NCBI GenBank assembly: GCA_017503105.1
Contig: JAFVTS010000029.1
Coordinates: 1-50,625 of the forward strand
Direction of reading: 5' to 3'
DNA length: 50,625 nucleotides
From: Clostridia bacterium
GTDB lineage: Bacteria; Bacillota; Clostridia; Oscillospirales; CAG-272
The notes below the pieces were generated by a model. That model was not told the DNA's origin and made no database searches. It saw only the letters and a program-made list of their open reading frames with translations. A program made the translations under genes and the position numbers. Shown here one piece after another: positions 1 to 9,400 of the stretch (positions are counted from its first letter, which is position 1; each line of letters opens with the position of its first letter).

Positions 1-1315
1 CAGAACCGATAGTCGTTACGCTGTCGGGGATCACTACACTCGTAAGACTGTCGCAATCATAGAACGCTTCAGAACCGATTGTCGTTACGCTGTCGGGGAT
101 CACTACACTCGTAAGACTGTCGCAATCATAGAACGCTTCAGAACCGATAGTCGTTACGCTGTTTCCTATCGTCACGCTCGTAAGGTTGAAGCAATTATAG
201 AACGCACTATCACCGATAGTCGTTACGCTGTTTCCTATCGTCACTCTCGTAAGGCTGTCGCAATAAGCGAACGCATAAGAACCGATAGTCGTTACGCTGT
301 TTCCCATCGTCACGCTCGTAAGGCTGGTGCAACCAAAGAACGCATAAGAACCGATAGTCGTTACGCTGTTTCCTATCGTCACGCTCGTAAGGCTGGTGCA
401 ACCAAAGAACACATCTTCACCGATAGTAGTTACGCCCTCGGGAATAGTAAAGCTTGTATCGGTCTTTCCTATAGTATACTGAACTAAAGTTTTTCCGTCC
501 TTTGAGTAAAGGTTTCCGTCTATAGATTTGTATGCTGTATTATTCTCATCTACAGTAATGCTCGTAAGGCTGGAGCAAGAAGAGAACGCACATTCACCGA
601 TAGTCGTTACGCTGTCGGGGATTACCACGCTCGTAAGGCTGGAGCAAGAAGAGAACGCACATTCACCGATAGTCGTTACGCTGTCGGGGATTACCACGCT
701 CGTAAGGCTGGAGCAATACCAGAACGCATAATCACCGATAGTCGTTACGCTCAAACCTTTATAAACACCGATCACTATATCAGTGCTCTCGCACGAGCCT
801 AATCCTGTAACGGTATAGGACTTTCCATCAGAATTTAGTGAAAACTCTAATCCTGCACTACTCTCGGGAAGGTCACAAACAGAGCATTTACCACCAGACA
901 TTGTATGCGATTGGTTGCGCGCTATTTTAATTTTTGACCTTGATAGCTCGTCACCGCAAACCTTGCAATACACCACGCTGTCGTAACTACCGTTTTCCGC
1001 ACAAGTAGCCGCTACTCTATTTTCTTCTACCGCGCTCTTCGGTGTATGTCCGAGAGGGTCGCTGACGGTGAATTTATTTCTTTCAAGCTCCGCACCGCAA
1101 TCAGCACAGTAGACGACGCTGTCGTAATGTGCACCCTCGGTGCAGGTTGCGCTTGTGTAATTTTCTTGAACGGGAGATTTAGGGGCGTGAACGTGGGTAC
1201 TGTTATCCGCGTTTCCCGCGCCGCCGTCGGGCGTTTCACTCTCGCTGCCACAGGCGACAAGGAAAAGAAGCGTCAGAATTGCAAGCAATGCCGAAAATAT
1301 TTTGACCTTTCTCAT
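1..1315 (-). CDS. BspA-type leucine-rich-repeat lipoprotein, C-terminus beyond window edge
   Basis: 438 codons are visible; the frame is still open at base 1, so the C-terminus is missing. The ATG at 1315 follows a good ribosome binding site (AAAGGAGAG). Residues 1-22 form a lipoprotein signal ending in the lipobox LVAC, with Cys22 as lipid anchor. Two copies of a CxxC module follow (VVYCADCGAEL, then VVYCKVCGDEL). The rest is LRR_5/BspA repeats of 23 residues (SLTSVVIPDSVTTIGECAF type), broken once by a segment around SIDGNLYSKDGKTLV. The protein should be exported and membrane-anchored, with the repeats displayed outside. In other bacteria such repeats serve in adhesion or binding; no substrate can be read here. 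The CxxC and repeat modules recur in the lipoprotein at 24545-28822. Confidence 0.9.
   Translation of the reverse strand, partial: MRKVKIFSALLAILTLLFLVACGSESETPDGGAGNADNSTHVHAPKSPVQENYTSATCTEGAHYDSVVYCADCGAELERNKFTVSDPLGHTPKSAVEENRVAATCAENGSYDSVVYCKVCGDELSRSKIKIARNQSHTMSGGKCSVCDLPESSAGLEFSLNSDGKSYTVTGLGSCESTDIVIGVYKGLSVTTIGDYAFWYCSSLTSVVIPDSVTTIGECAFSSCSSLTSVVIPDSVTTIGECAFSSCSSLTSITVDENNTAYKSIDGNLYSKDGKTLVQYTIGKTDTSFTIPEGVTTIGEDVFFGCTSLTSVTIGNSVTTIGSYAFFGCTSLTSVTMGNSVTTIGSYAFAYCDSLTRVTIGNSVTTIGDSAFYNCFNLTSVTIGNSVTTIGSEAFYDCDSLTSVVIPDSVTTIGSEAFYDCDSLTSVVIPDSVTTIGS
5..802. repeat. 69-bp tandem repeats encoding 23-residue leucine-rich repeats
   Basis: Repeat units starting with ACCGAT lie at exactly 69-bp spacing at 5, 74, 143, 212, 281, 350 and 419, and again at 596, 665 and 734 after a 177-bp interruption. 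The first two units differ at a single base. Two sequence classes alternate in blocks: one carries GTCGGGGAT, the other GTTTCCTAT. The 69-bp period equals 23 codons, so unit gain or loss keeps the reading frame. The array may continue beyond base 1. Confidence 0.92.
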
Positions 1316-1355
1316 AAGATCTCTCCTTTATTTTGAAAAATAATTTGATACAAGA

Positions 1356-1384
1356 ATTTTAACATATATTAAAGAAAATGTCAA
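1356..1384 (-). promoter_or_regulatory. Sigma-A-type promoter of the LRR lipoprotein gene
   Basis: On the minus strand TTGACA (1384-1379) is followed after 17 bp by TAAAAT (1361-1356), about 40 bp upstream of the ATG at 1315. Confidence 0.7.
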
Positions 1385-1420
1385 TATTTTCGCGCGATAA
1401 AATTATTTTGTTTACGTTTT

Positions 1421-1460
1421 TTACAAAAGAAACGAGGACCCTGTTTAGAGAGTCCCCGTT
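1421..1460 (-). terminator. Intrinsic terminator of the MarR/ABC operon
   Basis: Read on the minus strand, AACGGGGAC (1460-1452) pairs with GTCCTCGTT (1439-1431), followed by a T-rich run (TTCTTTT). It sits just after the stop codon of the second ABC subunit. Confidence 0.75.
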
Positions 1461-1466
1461 TTGGTT

Positions 1467-3425
1467 TTAATCAAGCTCTTTCATTCCCGTGTAGAGCTCG
1501 TAGTATCTGCCCTTCATTGCAAGAAGGTCGTCGTGGTCGCCGCGCTCGATTATCTCGCCCTTTTCAAGGACCATAATGGCGTTGGCGTTTCTGACTGTTG
1601 AGAGTCTGTGAGCTATGACGAACGTAGTTCTGTTCTTCATAAGTCTGTCCATACCGTGCTCGATATGACGCTCCGTTCTCGTGTCGACCGAGGAGGTGGC
1701 TTCATCAAGGACGAGTATGGGCGCTTTTGAAAGCGCGGCTCTTGCGATATTGAGAAGCTGGCGCTGACCCTGCGAAAGGTTTGCTCCGTCACCTTCAAGG
1801 ACCGTGTTATAGCCGTCCTTCAAGCGCATAATGAAGCTGTGCGCGCTTGCGGTCTTTGCCGCCGCTATTACCTCGTCGTCGGTTGCGTCGAGTCTGCCGT
1901 AACGGATGTTCTCCATAACCGTGCCCGTGAAGAGGTGAGTGTCCTGAAGGACCATTGCGATATTCTCGCGCAAGAATTCGCGCTTATAGGATTTAAGAGG
2001 CTTTCCGTCTATCGTTATCTCGCCCGATTCTATATCGTAGAAGCGGTTCAAGAGGTTTGTGACAGTGGTCTTTCCCGCGCCCGTCGAGCCGACGAAGGCG
2101 ATCTTCTGCCCGGGCTTTGCGTAAAGGGAGATGTTCTTAAGAACCGTTTTCTCCTGAACGTAGCCGAAGGTTACGTCCTTCATTATTACGTGACCTTCTA
2201 TCTTCTCTTCGCTTGCGTCACGGGGATCGGGCTCCTCGGGCGTCTCGTCGATGACCTTAAAGACACGCTCAGCTCCCGCGAGTGCCGCAAAGAGCGCCGA
2301 GAACTGCATTGAGAGCTGGCTTATGGGCATAGAGAATTGCTTCGAATAATTGGCGAAGGCTGTAAGCTCACCAGGCGTGAAGCCCGTCGTTACGATGAGA
2401 ATACCGCCGACACCGAGGGTCACAGCGTAGGAAATAAGGCTGATATTGTGCATTATCGGGCCCGTTACACCGCCCCAGAACTGCGCCTTTTCCTGCTTTT
2501 GGCGAAGGTCCTCGTTGATGAGATGGAACTCCTCTACGCATTCATCCTCGTGATTGAATACCTTTACGACCTTCTGTCCGCTTACCGTTTCCTCGATATA
2601 GCCGTTGACGGCACCGAGGGCGGCCTGCTGTGCTCCGTAATACTTGGATGAATTCTTGGCTATAACACCGACGGCAAATATCAGTATCGGAATAAACACG
2701 ATAGTAACAACGGTGAGCCACACGTTGGTCGTGAGCATAAAGATGAACGTTCCTACAAGGCTGATAACGCCGCTGACGATGGAGGTCAAGGAGTTATTGA
2801 GCATAACGTCGATATTGTCAACGTCGTTCGTAAAACGGCTCATTATCTCGCCCGTGGGATGAGAGTCAAAATACCTTACGGGGAGGGTCTGGAGCTTTTG
2901 GAAGAGGTCGTTTCTTATGCTCTGAATGGAATTTTGCGATATCGACAGCATCAGCCTTGCCTGGATATAGCTTCCAAGGGCGGAGATGAGATACACCGTG
3001 CCGAGGATTATCAAGGCGGCGATAACGTAGACCGTAACTGTGGCGACGGTGTTGCCCGTCAGGGCGTCCATAAGCGCGGAATCCGCAAACGCTCCTATGA
3101 CCTTATCGGCAAGCTTCGCCATAGCGCTCGGCTCAAGGGGTGCCGCAGGATTTATTGCGAGGGTTATTCTGTTGATTATCGGAACGAGCAGATACCCGCC
3201 GAAAAGAGATGAAAGAGTTGTAAGGAGCATACATAAAAGAACGAGCAGAAGTCTGAACTTGTACTTTCCTACGTAAGACAAGAGACGCTTTACGGTCTTG
3301 CCCATTTCCTTGGGCTTGCCCTTTCCTCTTGGACCGGGACCCCTGCCGGGACCGCCGCCTCTTAAAGAAGTGCCGTGAGAGACGCTGTTATACTGTTTTC
3401 TGAGTTCTTCAAGCGATCTTGCCAT
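1467..3425 (-). CDS. ABC exporter, catalytically complete subunit of a heterodimer
   Basis: 652 residues. A Gly/Pro-rich, basic N-terminal tail (about 20-40) precedes a six-helix exporter domain and a C-terminal ATPase. ATPase motifs are Walker A GSTGAGKTT, a non-canonical signature LSQGQRQLL, Walker B ILVLDEAT with the catalytic Glu present, and the switch His in FVIAHRLST. Its partner ends 3 bp upstream and has the opposite pattern of intact and lost motifs. Heterodimeric exporters of the BmrCD/TM287-288 type are built this way, with one working and one degenerate ATP site. AAGGAGG precedes the ATG and overlaps the end of the upstream gene, so the two are translationally coupled. Likely substrates are drugs, lipids or peptides; the sequence does not tell which. 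Confidence 0.93.
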   Translation of the reverse strand: MARSLEELRKQYNSVSHGTSLRGGGPGRGPGPRGKGKPKEMGKTVKRLLSYVGKYKFRLLLVLLCMLLTTLSSLFGGYLLVPIINRITLAINPAAPLEPSAMAKLADKVIGAFADSALMDALTGNTVATVTVYVIAALIILGTVYLISALGSYIQARLMLSISQNSIQSIRNDLFQKLQTLPVRYFDSHPTGEIMSRFTNDVDNIDVMLNNSLTSIVSGVISLVGTFIFMLTTNVWLTVVTIVFIPILIFAVGVIAKNSSKYYGAQQAALGAVNGYIEETVSGQKVVKVFNHEDECVEEFHLINEDLRQKQEKAQFWGGVTGPIMHNISLISYAVTLGVGGILIVTTGFTPGELTAFANYSKQFSMPISQLSMQFSALFAALAGAERVFKVIDETPEEPDPRDASEEKIEGHVIMKDVTFGYVQEKTVLKNISLYAKPGQKIAFVGSTGAGKTTVTNLLNRFYDIESGEITIDGKPLKSYKREFLRENIAMVLQDTHLFTGTVMENIRYGRLDATDDEVIAAAKTASAHSFIMRLKDGYNTVLEGDGANLSQGQRQLLNIARAALSKAPILVLDEATSSVDTRTERHIEHGMDRLMKNRTTFVIAHRLSTVRNANAIMVLEKGEIIERGDHDDLLAMKGRYYELYTGMKELD

Positions 3426-3428
3426 CTC

Positions 3429-5162
3429 TTACGCCTCCTTCTTATCCATTTGAGAATAGTATATCTCGGTGTACTCGGTGTTATTGTCAAGAAGCTCGTC
3501 GTGAGTGCCTATTCCCGTTATCTTTCCGTCGTTCATAACGATTATCTCGTCGGCATCCTTGACGGAGCTTATGCGCTGTGCGATGATGATCTTCGTGCAG
3601 TCGGGAAGATCGTTTCTGAACGCTTCCCTGATCTGCGCCTCGGTCGCGGTGTCGACGGCACTCGTAGAGTCGTCAAGAATAAGTATCTTCGGCTTTTTGA
3701 GAAGCGCTCTTGCGATACAAAGTCTCTGCTTCTGACCGCCCGAGAGGTTAAGACCGCCCTTTTCAAGCTCGGTGTCATATCCATCCGCGAAGGAAGAAAC
3801 GAACTTGTCGGCACAGGAGCTGCGAGCCGCCGAAGCCATATCGTCATCACTTGCGTTCATATCGCCCCAACGGAGGTTGTCGGCAATACTGCCCGAGAAT
3901 AACAGGTTCTTTTGAAGAACTATTCCTATTCCGTCACGCAGATTCGTGAGCGAATAATCCTTGACGTTGACGCCGTCGACGAGCACCTCGCCCTCGTCGG
4001 TATCGTAAAGACGCGGTATCATTGAAATAAGCGTAGTTTTTCCGCAACCCGTCGAGCCTATGATGCCAACGGTAGAGCCTGCTTTTATCTTGAGATCAAT
4101 GTTTTCGAGAACCGCTTCCTCGCTGTTTTTATAATAACGGAAGCTCACGTTTTTGAACTCGATCTCGCCCTTTTCAACACGCTTTTCACGCTCTTTCGCA
4201 AGATGATCCTCGATATCTATCTTTTCGTCGAGCACCTCGCAAATTCTCCTGCCCGAAGCAAGCGCACGCGAGGACGTCATAAGAAGCATCGTCACCATCA
4301 TAAGAGATGAAAGTATCTGCATTGTGTAAGCAACGAACGCACTAAGATCGCCGATTTGCATTCCGCCGTCAAGAACTATACCGTGCCCGAACCAGATGAC
4401 GGCAATGACCGTCGCGTACATAAAGACCGTCATAACGGGTCCCATCCAGATCATAACCTTAACGGCATTCATTCCCGATTCCTTCAGGTCTCTGTTATCC
4501 TCTTCGAACTTATTTATCTCAAAATCCTCACGCACGAAGGACTTTACGACTCTTACGTTCGTTACGTTTTCTCTTACCGTGGAATTGAGCTTATCTATCT
4601 TCTTCTGCATTATTCCGAAGCGCGGGAAACTGATCCTTATAAGCACGAGGATCACTATTATCATAATAGGCATAGTAACCGCGAGCACGACGGAAAGCGA
4701 GGGCTTCAGTGCGACGGCCATTATGATTCCGCCGATAAGCATTCCCGGTGAGCGAAGAGCCATTCTGAGAAGCATATTGACGAAGTTCTGCACCTGCGTC
4801 ACGTCGTTGGTCATTCTCGTCACGAGCGAGCTCGTGGAAAATTTATCTATATTGGCGAACGAATATCCTTGTATCTTTGAATAAACGTCGCATCTTAAGT
4901 CAGCGGCAAAGTTTACCGACGCTTTGGAGCCGAAGTACGCGCCCGCAACGCCGCCCGCCATCATAAGAAGCACTATTCCCGCAAGTATTGCCGCATACCC
5001 GATGCTTGACGAACGCGTAAGAGTCCCCGCCTCGCCCTCGTTAATGATAGCCGCAAGCACAAGCGGCATAAACATCTCACCGATGACCTCCGTTATCATA
5101 CCGAGAGGTCCGAGTATAAACGACAAAAGATACGGTCTTATGTATTTAAACCATCTTTTCAC
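3429..5162 (-). CDS. ABC exporter, degenerate-site subunit of a heterodimer
   Basis: 577 residues: six-helix exporter domain (about 1-310) and ATPase (about 330-577). Walker A (GSTGCGKTT) and the signature (LSGGQKQRL) are intact. The catalytic Glu after Walker B is Asp498 (LILDDSTS), and the switch His is Gln529 (IIIAQRISS). Both changes are the known signature of the non-hydrolysing half in heterodimeric ABC exporters. The consensus ATP site would pair this LSGGQ with the Walker motifs of the downstream subunit. The start is GTG at 5162, inside the last codons of marR (17-bp overlap), with a GGAGGG ribosome binding site about 9 bases upstream. Confidence 0.93.
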   Translation of the reverse strand: MKRWFKYIRPYLLSFILGPLGMITEVIGEMFMPLVLAAIINEGEAGTLTRSSSIGYAAILAGIVLLMMAGGVAGAYFGSKASVNFAADLRCDVYSKIQGYSFANIDKFSTSSLVTRMTNDVTQVQNFVNMLLRMALRSPGMLIGGIIMAVALKPSLSVVLAVTMPIMIIVILVLIRISFPRFGIMQKKIDKLNSTVRENVTNVRVVKSFVREDFEINKFEEDNRDLKESGMNAVKVMIWMGPVMTVFMYATVIAVIWFGHGIVLDGGMQIGDLSAFVAYTMQILSSLMMVTMLLMTSSRALASGRRICEVLDEKIDIEDHLAKEREKRVEKGEIEFKNVSFRYYKNSEEAVLENIDLKIKAGSTVGIIGSTGCGKTTLISMIPRLYDTDEGEVLVDGVNVKDYSLTNLRDGIGIVLQKNLLFSGSIADNLRWGDMNASDDDMASAARSSCADKFVSSFADGYDTELEKGGLNLSGGQKQRLCIARALLKKPKILILDDSTSAVDTATEAQIREAFRNDLPDCTKIIIAQRISSVKDADEIIVMNDGKITGIGTHDELLDNNTEYTEIYYSQMDKKEA

Positions 5163-5616
5163 CTTGTTTAGCCCTCCATTCTGCCTCGCATTTTTCTGCG
5201 TTTTTCTTAATTTTGCTTATAATCTCTATAAACGTATTGATTTCTTCATCTTCAAGTCCATCGAACAGGGATCTGTCGACTTTACGGAACGCCTCACAGG
5301 AAAGCTCGACCGTTTTCCGCCCCTTTTCGGTAATTGATATCTCGTTGAACCTGTTGTCCGCTCCAAGGGTACGCTTGATATACCCCTCGGATTCAAGGCG
5401 CTGAAGCACGCCCGTCACGGCAGCAGGCGTTATCTCAAGGTGCTCCGCAAGCTCCCTTTGCGACGTAAGTCGACCGTTTTTAGCCAGATGCATCAGCGCC
5501 CTGTGCGCAGTACGCGGTATTCCGATCTCGCCAACTCTTGAGTCGATGAGATTACGGTGGATGCGACACGTTCGTATCGTTTTATTTATAGCCGAATAGA
5601 TCATTTCATCACTCAA
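5146..5616 (-). CDS. MarR-family transcriptional regulator
   Basis: 156 residues from the start chosen here. The winged-helix core includes GRLTSQRELAEHLEITPA and the recognition helix AAVTGVLQRLESEGYIKR, followed by a wing with ADNRF. The longest open frame begins at ATG 5637, but it has no ribosome binding site and encodes the AAAGGAG sequence within itself. That AAAGGAG lies 7 bases before TTG 5616, so TTG is preferred; ATG 5604 is a possible alternative. As first gene of the exporter operon it probably represses its own promoter and is released by a small ligand, as in other marR-exporter operons. Strand order is marR, degenerate ABC subunit, complete ABC subunit. Confidence 0.88.
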   Translation of the reverse strand: MSDEMIYSAINKTIRTCRIHRNLIDSRVGEIGIPRTAHRALMHLAKNGRLTSQRELAEHLEITPAAVTGVLQRLESEGYIKRTLGADNRFNEISITEKGRKTVELSCEAFRKVDRSLFDGLEDEEINTFIEIISKIKKNAEKCEAEWRAKQGEKMV

Positions 5617-5644
5617 AGCATTTTCTCCTTTCAACATAAAATTC

Positions 5645-5699
5645 AGTACTTAATCGTTAACTTCTTAAATATTATAATATCCTCCCCGTACAATGTCAA
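5645..5699 (-). promoter_or_regulatory. Promoter of marR-ABC operon with candidate MarR operator
   Basis: On the minus strand TTGACA (5699-5694) is followed after 17 bp by TATAAT (5676-5671). Just downstream, 5645-5665 reads as an imperfect palindrome centred on TTAATCGTTAA, with 7 of 10 outward pairs matching. Its place at the transcription start suits a repressor site; that it binds this MarR is inference. Confidence 0.65.
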
Positions 5700-5718
5700 T
5701 AAGTATTTGTAAATTTTC

Positions 5719-5747
5719 TTGATTTTTTCAAAAAAATATGATAAAAT
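5719..5747 (+). promoter_or_regulatory. Promoter of the Nudix gene
   Basis: TTGATT (5719-5724), 17 bp, TAAAAT (5742-5747), followed by a short leader and an AGAAGGAG ribosome binding site. Confidence 0.6.
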
Positions 5748-5769
5748 ATCAAAAGAAGGAGATTTCGCG

Positions 5770-6231
5770 ATGAAAAATACTACGCTTTGTTATATAGAAA
5801 AAGACGGTAAATATTTGATGCTCCACCGCATAAAGAAGGAAAACGACGAAAACCGCGACAAATGGATAGGCATAGGGGGCAAATTCGAATACGGCGAGAG
5901 CCCTTTCGACTGTGCAAGGCGCGAGATAAGCGAGGAGACCGCTCTTATTCCGACCGCTCTTGAATACCGCGGAATAGTCACCTTCGTTTCCGACGAATAC
6001 GGAACGGAATATATGCATCTTTTCACGTGCCGCGAATTTTCTGGCGAGCTTATAAAGGATTGCGACGAAGGCGCGCTTGAATGGATAGAAAAGGAGAGAT
6101 TAAAAGCTCTCCCTATGTGGGAGGGAGATAAGATCTTTCTTGAGCTGCTTGACAAGGAACCGCGATTTTTCTCACTCAAGCTCTGCTATGGCGGCGACAA
6201 GCTTTTGTCGCATACTCTTGAGTTTAAATAA
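5770..6231 (+). CDS. Nudix hydrolase, 8-oxo-dGTP diphosphatase-like (MutT type)
   Basis: 153 residues. The Nudix box is GKFEYGE then REISEETAL, with A where the consensus has G; the metal-binding REUxEE core is intact. It starts with a short beta-strand (TLCYIEKDGKYLMLHR), as in MutT/YtkD-like enzymes, and later has PMWEGDKIFLELL, also typical of that group. Predicted to hydrolyse oxidised or non-canonical nucleoside triphosphates in the cytosol. ATG 5770 was chosen because AGAAGGAG lies 8 bases upstream; an in-frame TTG at 5719 falls in the promoter. It is a single gene closed by its own terminator. Confidence 0.88.
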   Translation: MKNTTLCYIEKDGKYLMLHRIKKENDENRDKWIGIGGKFEYGESPFDCARREISEETALIPTALEYRGIVTFVSDEYGTEYMHLFTCREFSGELIKDCDEGALEWIEKERLKALPMWEGDKIFLELLDKEPRFFSLKLCYGGDKLLSHTLEFK

Positions 6232-6241
6232 AATACGCACA

Positions 6242-6292
6242 CCTCACTCGGCTCGGTTCTTTTGACCCGACGGCCAAGTGAGGCTTTTTTTC
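6242..6292 (+). terminator. Intrinsic terminator after the Nudix gene
   Basis: CCTCACTCGGC (6242-6252) pairs with GCCAAGTGAGG (6273-6283), one mismatch, followed by CTTTTTTT. Confidence 0.85.
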
Positions 6293-6345
6293 TTTGCAAA
6301 CTTTACTATTTATGGATTTTTAACAAAAACGCGTACGATTTTAAC

Positions 6346-6374
6346 TTGAATTTACATATATTTTATGTTAAAAT
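6346..6374 (+). promoter_or_regulatory. Promoter of the giant heparinase-like gene
   Basis: TTGAAT (6346-6351), 17 bp, TAAAAT (6369-6374), about 50 bp before the ATG. Confidence 0.6.
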
Positions 6375-6422
6375 GAATTAAAAGAAATATTTTATCCGAG
6401 CGATCGGCAGAAAGGATGCTTT

Positions 6423-9400
6423 ATGAAAGCTAAAAGAATTTTTCCGTTATTGACCGTGATACTTACCGCGATCCTTCTAATTTGGGGAATTACGGCAAAA
6501 AATTACGGAGAAAATCCCGTAAGATCAGGCGGGCAAGATTTCCGCGCCAAGCTTCTTGACGACGGCTCCGTAACAATAATAAAGGACGGAAAAACCGACT
6601 TCAGAATAGTCTTTTCGTCAGATACGAGCACGGCGGATCAGGAGTTTGCCTCAGAGCTTCGCTCCGAGTTGCGTACACGCTTCGGTGTTAACGTCCGCAG
6701 CGTGTCGGACGTGACGACCCCGACCGATTACGAGATCCTTATCGGTAATACGAACAGAGCGCTTTCCGCAGAGCTCCTTGATACAATAAACGCGCACCGC
6801 GACGGCGATAACCTCGTTTGGGGTATAATTTATAAGGACGGAAAGCTTGCGTACGCGGCAAGCTCCGACGAAGCCTTTGCCGTCGGGCAAAAGGATTTTC
6901 TCGCGCTTATAGGTGAGAGCGAGTTCACTGTTTCCGACAGTCTCTTCCTTCTCTTCCATATGACTCGGGATGAATACGAACAGCTTTTAAAGGAAGAACA
7001 GGACAGAATAGAAGCCGAAAAAGAAGCTGAGAGGCAAAAAAGAATAGAGGAGCTCAAAAGGCTCAATGCGAGCTTTGACGACGCTCTCTTCGGTGAAAGC
7101 ACCGCGGTATTCAACTCAGCGGGCTACGGAAAACCCGAAGTATATCCCACCGCGGGTGTTCATCCGAGAGTAAACCTCGCAGGGTATATGATAGACGATA
7201 TAAAGCGCACTATGGAAGACCCTGAGATGGCGGCTATGGTTGAGATGTTCTGGAAGTACGCGGAGCTCCGGACGGACGGTAAGCTTCCCGTGCCCAACGT
7301 ACAGATCGAAACGTCTTATAACTGGGACAACGATATCATCACGGCGATAGAGGTCAAGGCGCTCGCATACCTTTTGACAGACAACGAGCTTTACGCTCAA
7401 GAGGCGATATACGCTATTAAAAACTACATACTTGATCTTGTTATGACCACCGACGCGCAGGGCGACCTTTTCTATGCGTACGGCACGGTTATGAGAGTTG
7501 CGGCACAGGTTTACGACTGGTGCTACCCCACCCTTACGGAGAAAGACAAAAATCAAATAATAGCGGGTGTTGAAAACTATCACGCAAGTAAAATGACGAT
7601 AGGCTGCCCGCCTTACGGTATGAACGGAATACAGGGACACGGAACGTCGAGCCAGCTCGCTTGCGATTACGTTGCTTTTTCGCTCGCTATATACGATGAG
7701 CGCCCCGATTGGTGGGAGCTTGTCGGAGCGAGAGTTTATAACGAGTGGTATCCCTTCATCAACTACTATTATCAGACGAATTATTGGAATCAGGGCACGT
7801 CGACTTACGCTGACAACAAGTTTTCATATCACGTAAGAAGCGCGTGGCTCATAAAAGCGCTCACGGGCGAAAATCCGTTACCGAACATAGGAAACGTGCT
7901 TTTCGGTCTTTTGGCAAATCAACTTCCAAACGGCAACTTCTTCCCTACGGGTGACGGCACCGTCGGTATCGGCGGAGCTACCGCGGGTGCATTTACTCTC
8001 GACAAGAGCCTTGCGGTTATTCAAGCGCTTCATCCGACACCCGGTATGCAGCTCATCGTCAAGGATTGGCTGAACGGCTACAAGAAGACGTATATGTCAT
8101 TCTCGGGCTACCCCTATACCTGCGCGATGGTGCTCGTCTGGCGCTCACAGGGCTCGAAAACGACGGCCGCACCCGAAAACAAGTATGACGATGTAGGAAC
8201 CGTTTCTTACGCTCCCTCTCCCCTGAGCCAGGTAATTGCCCGCTCCTCGTGGAATGACGCTGACGCCCCTGCTATATTTATGAGAATAGCGGAGGTAAAC
8301 GTAGGAAACCACGAGCACGAGGATTCGGGCACGTTCCAGATATACTACAAGGGACTTTTAACGGGAAACACGGGCTATTACGGCGGCAGCGAAAACCTGT
8401 ACGACGCGCCTTACGGCTCCACTCATCATAAATACTATCATCAGGCAACCGTTTCTTCTAACGGCTTCTTGGTTTTCAATCCCTCCCTTGCGGGAGAAGA
8501 CCCGTCCGTTCCCGATAAGTATTACTACTCCGGCGGGCAGATCTCCACAAGCGGCGCAGAATCGTTTGAGCAATTTTTAAACGAGCCGACCGCGAAAAAA
8601 GGTGAGACGACGGGCTTTGCCTACGAATACCGCGAAGACGGCGTTACTCCGAAATACGCGTATATCGCAGGTGATATATCTCAGGCGTACGACTCGCGCA
8701 CGGTGGAATTTATAGAAAGGCGTATGCTTGCGATATTCACGGACGACGAGAGCTACCCTATGCTCTTCTACGTCTTCGATAACGTATTCTCGGTCGAAGA
8801 GGACTTCAGAAAGACCTTCCTCCTTCACACGACGTACGAGCCTACGATCGACGGCAACGTAGTTACGTCGGTAGTAGGAGAGGGTAAGCTCGTTCTCACC
8901 TCGCTCTTGGGCGGAGCAGAAATACAAGCCGTCGGCGGTGAGGGAAAATGGTTCTTGGTAAACGGTCACCCCTGCTCTCCTTCCGAGAAAACGAGTAATC
9001 AATGGGGCAGAGTTGAGATCAGCACGAGCGGAAGCGTATACACGGGAATGCTCAACGCTATGTACGTGACCGATGCCGCAAACGACGAGTATCTCAAAAC
9101 GGAGCTCATCGCGGATAACGAGCTTTGCATAGCGGCAAAAACCGACGGTACGATCGTAGTCTTTGCCAAAGGCAAGGAAAAGAACGCCTCAAAGCTTGAA
9201 TTTGAATTTAGCGAAAAAGGACTTTTCGAATATTACGTCAGCGGAATGAGCGTCGGCTCTTGGTCTATACGAGTTGACGGTGTCACGGTAGCCCACCTTT
9301 ATTCCTACGACGACGAGGGATTTTTGAACTTTACCGCACCGTCGGGAAAAATAGAAATAGTTCCCGGGGATAACGTCAAGCCCGCTAACAGCGGCTCTAT

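Noticed and set aside
1-800. Regular direct repeats that could suggest a CRISPR array
   Set aside because: The repeats have no unique spacers; the 69-bp period equals 23 codons of leucine-rich repeats in an open frame.
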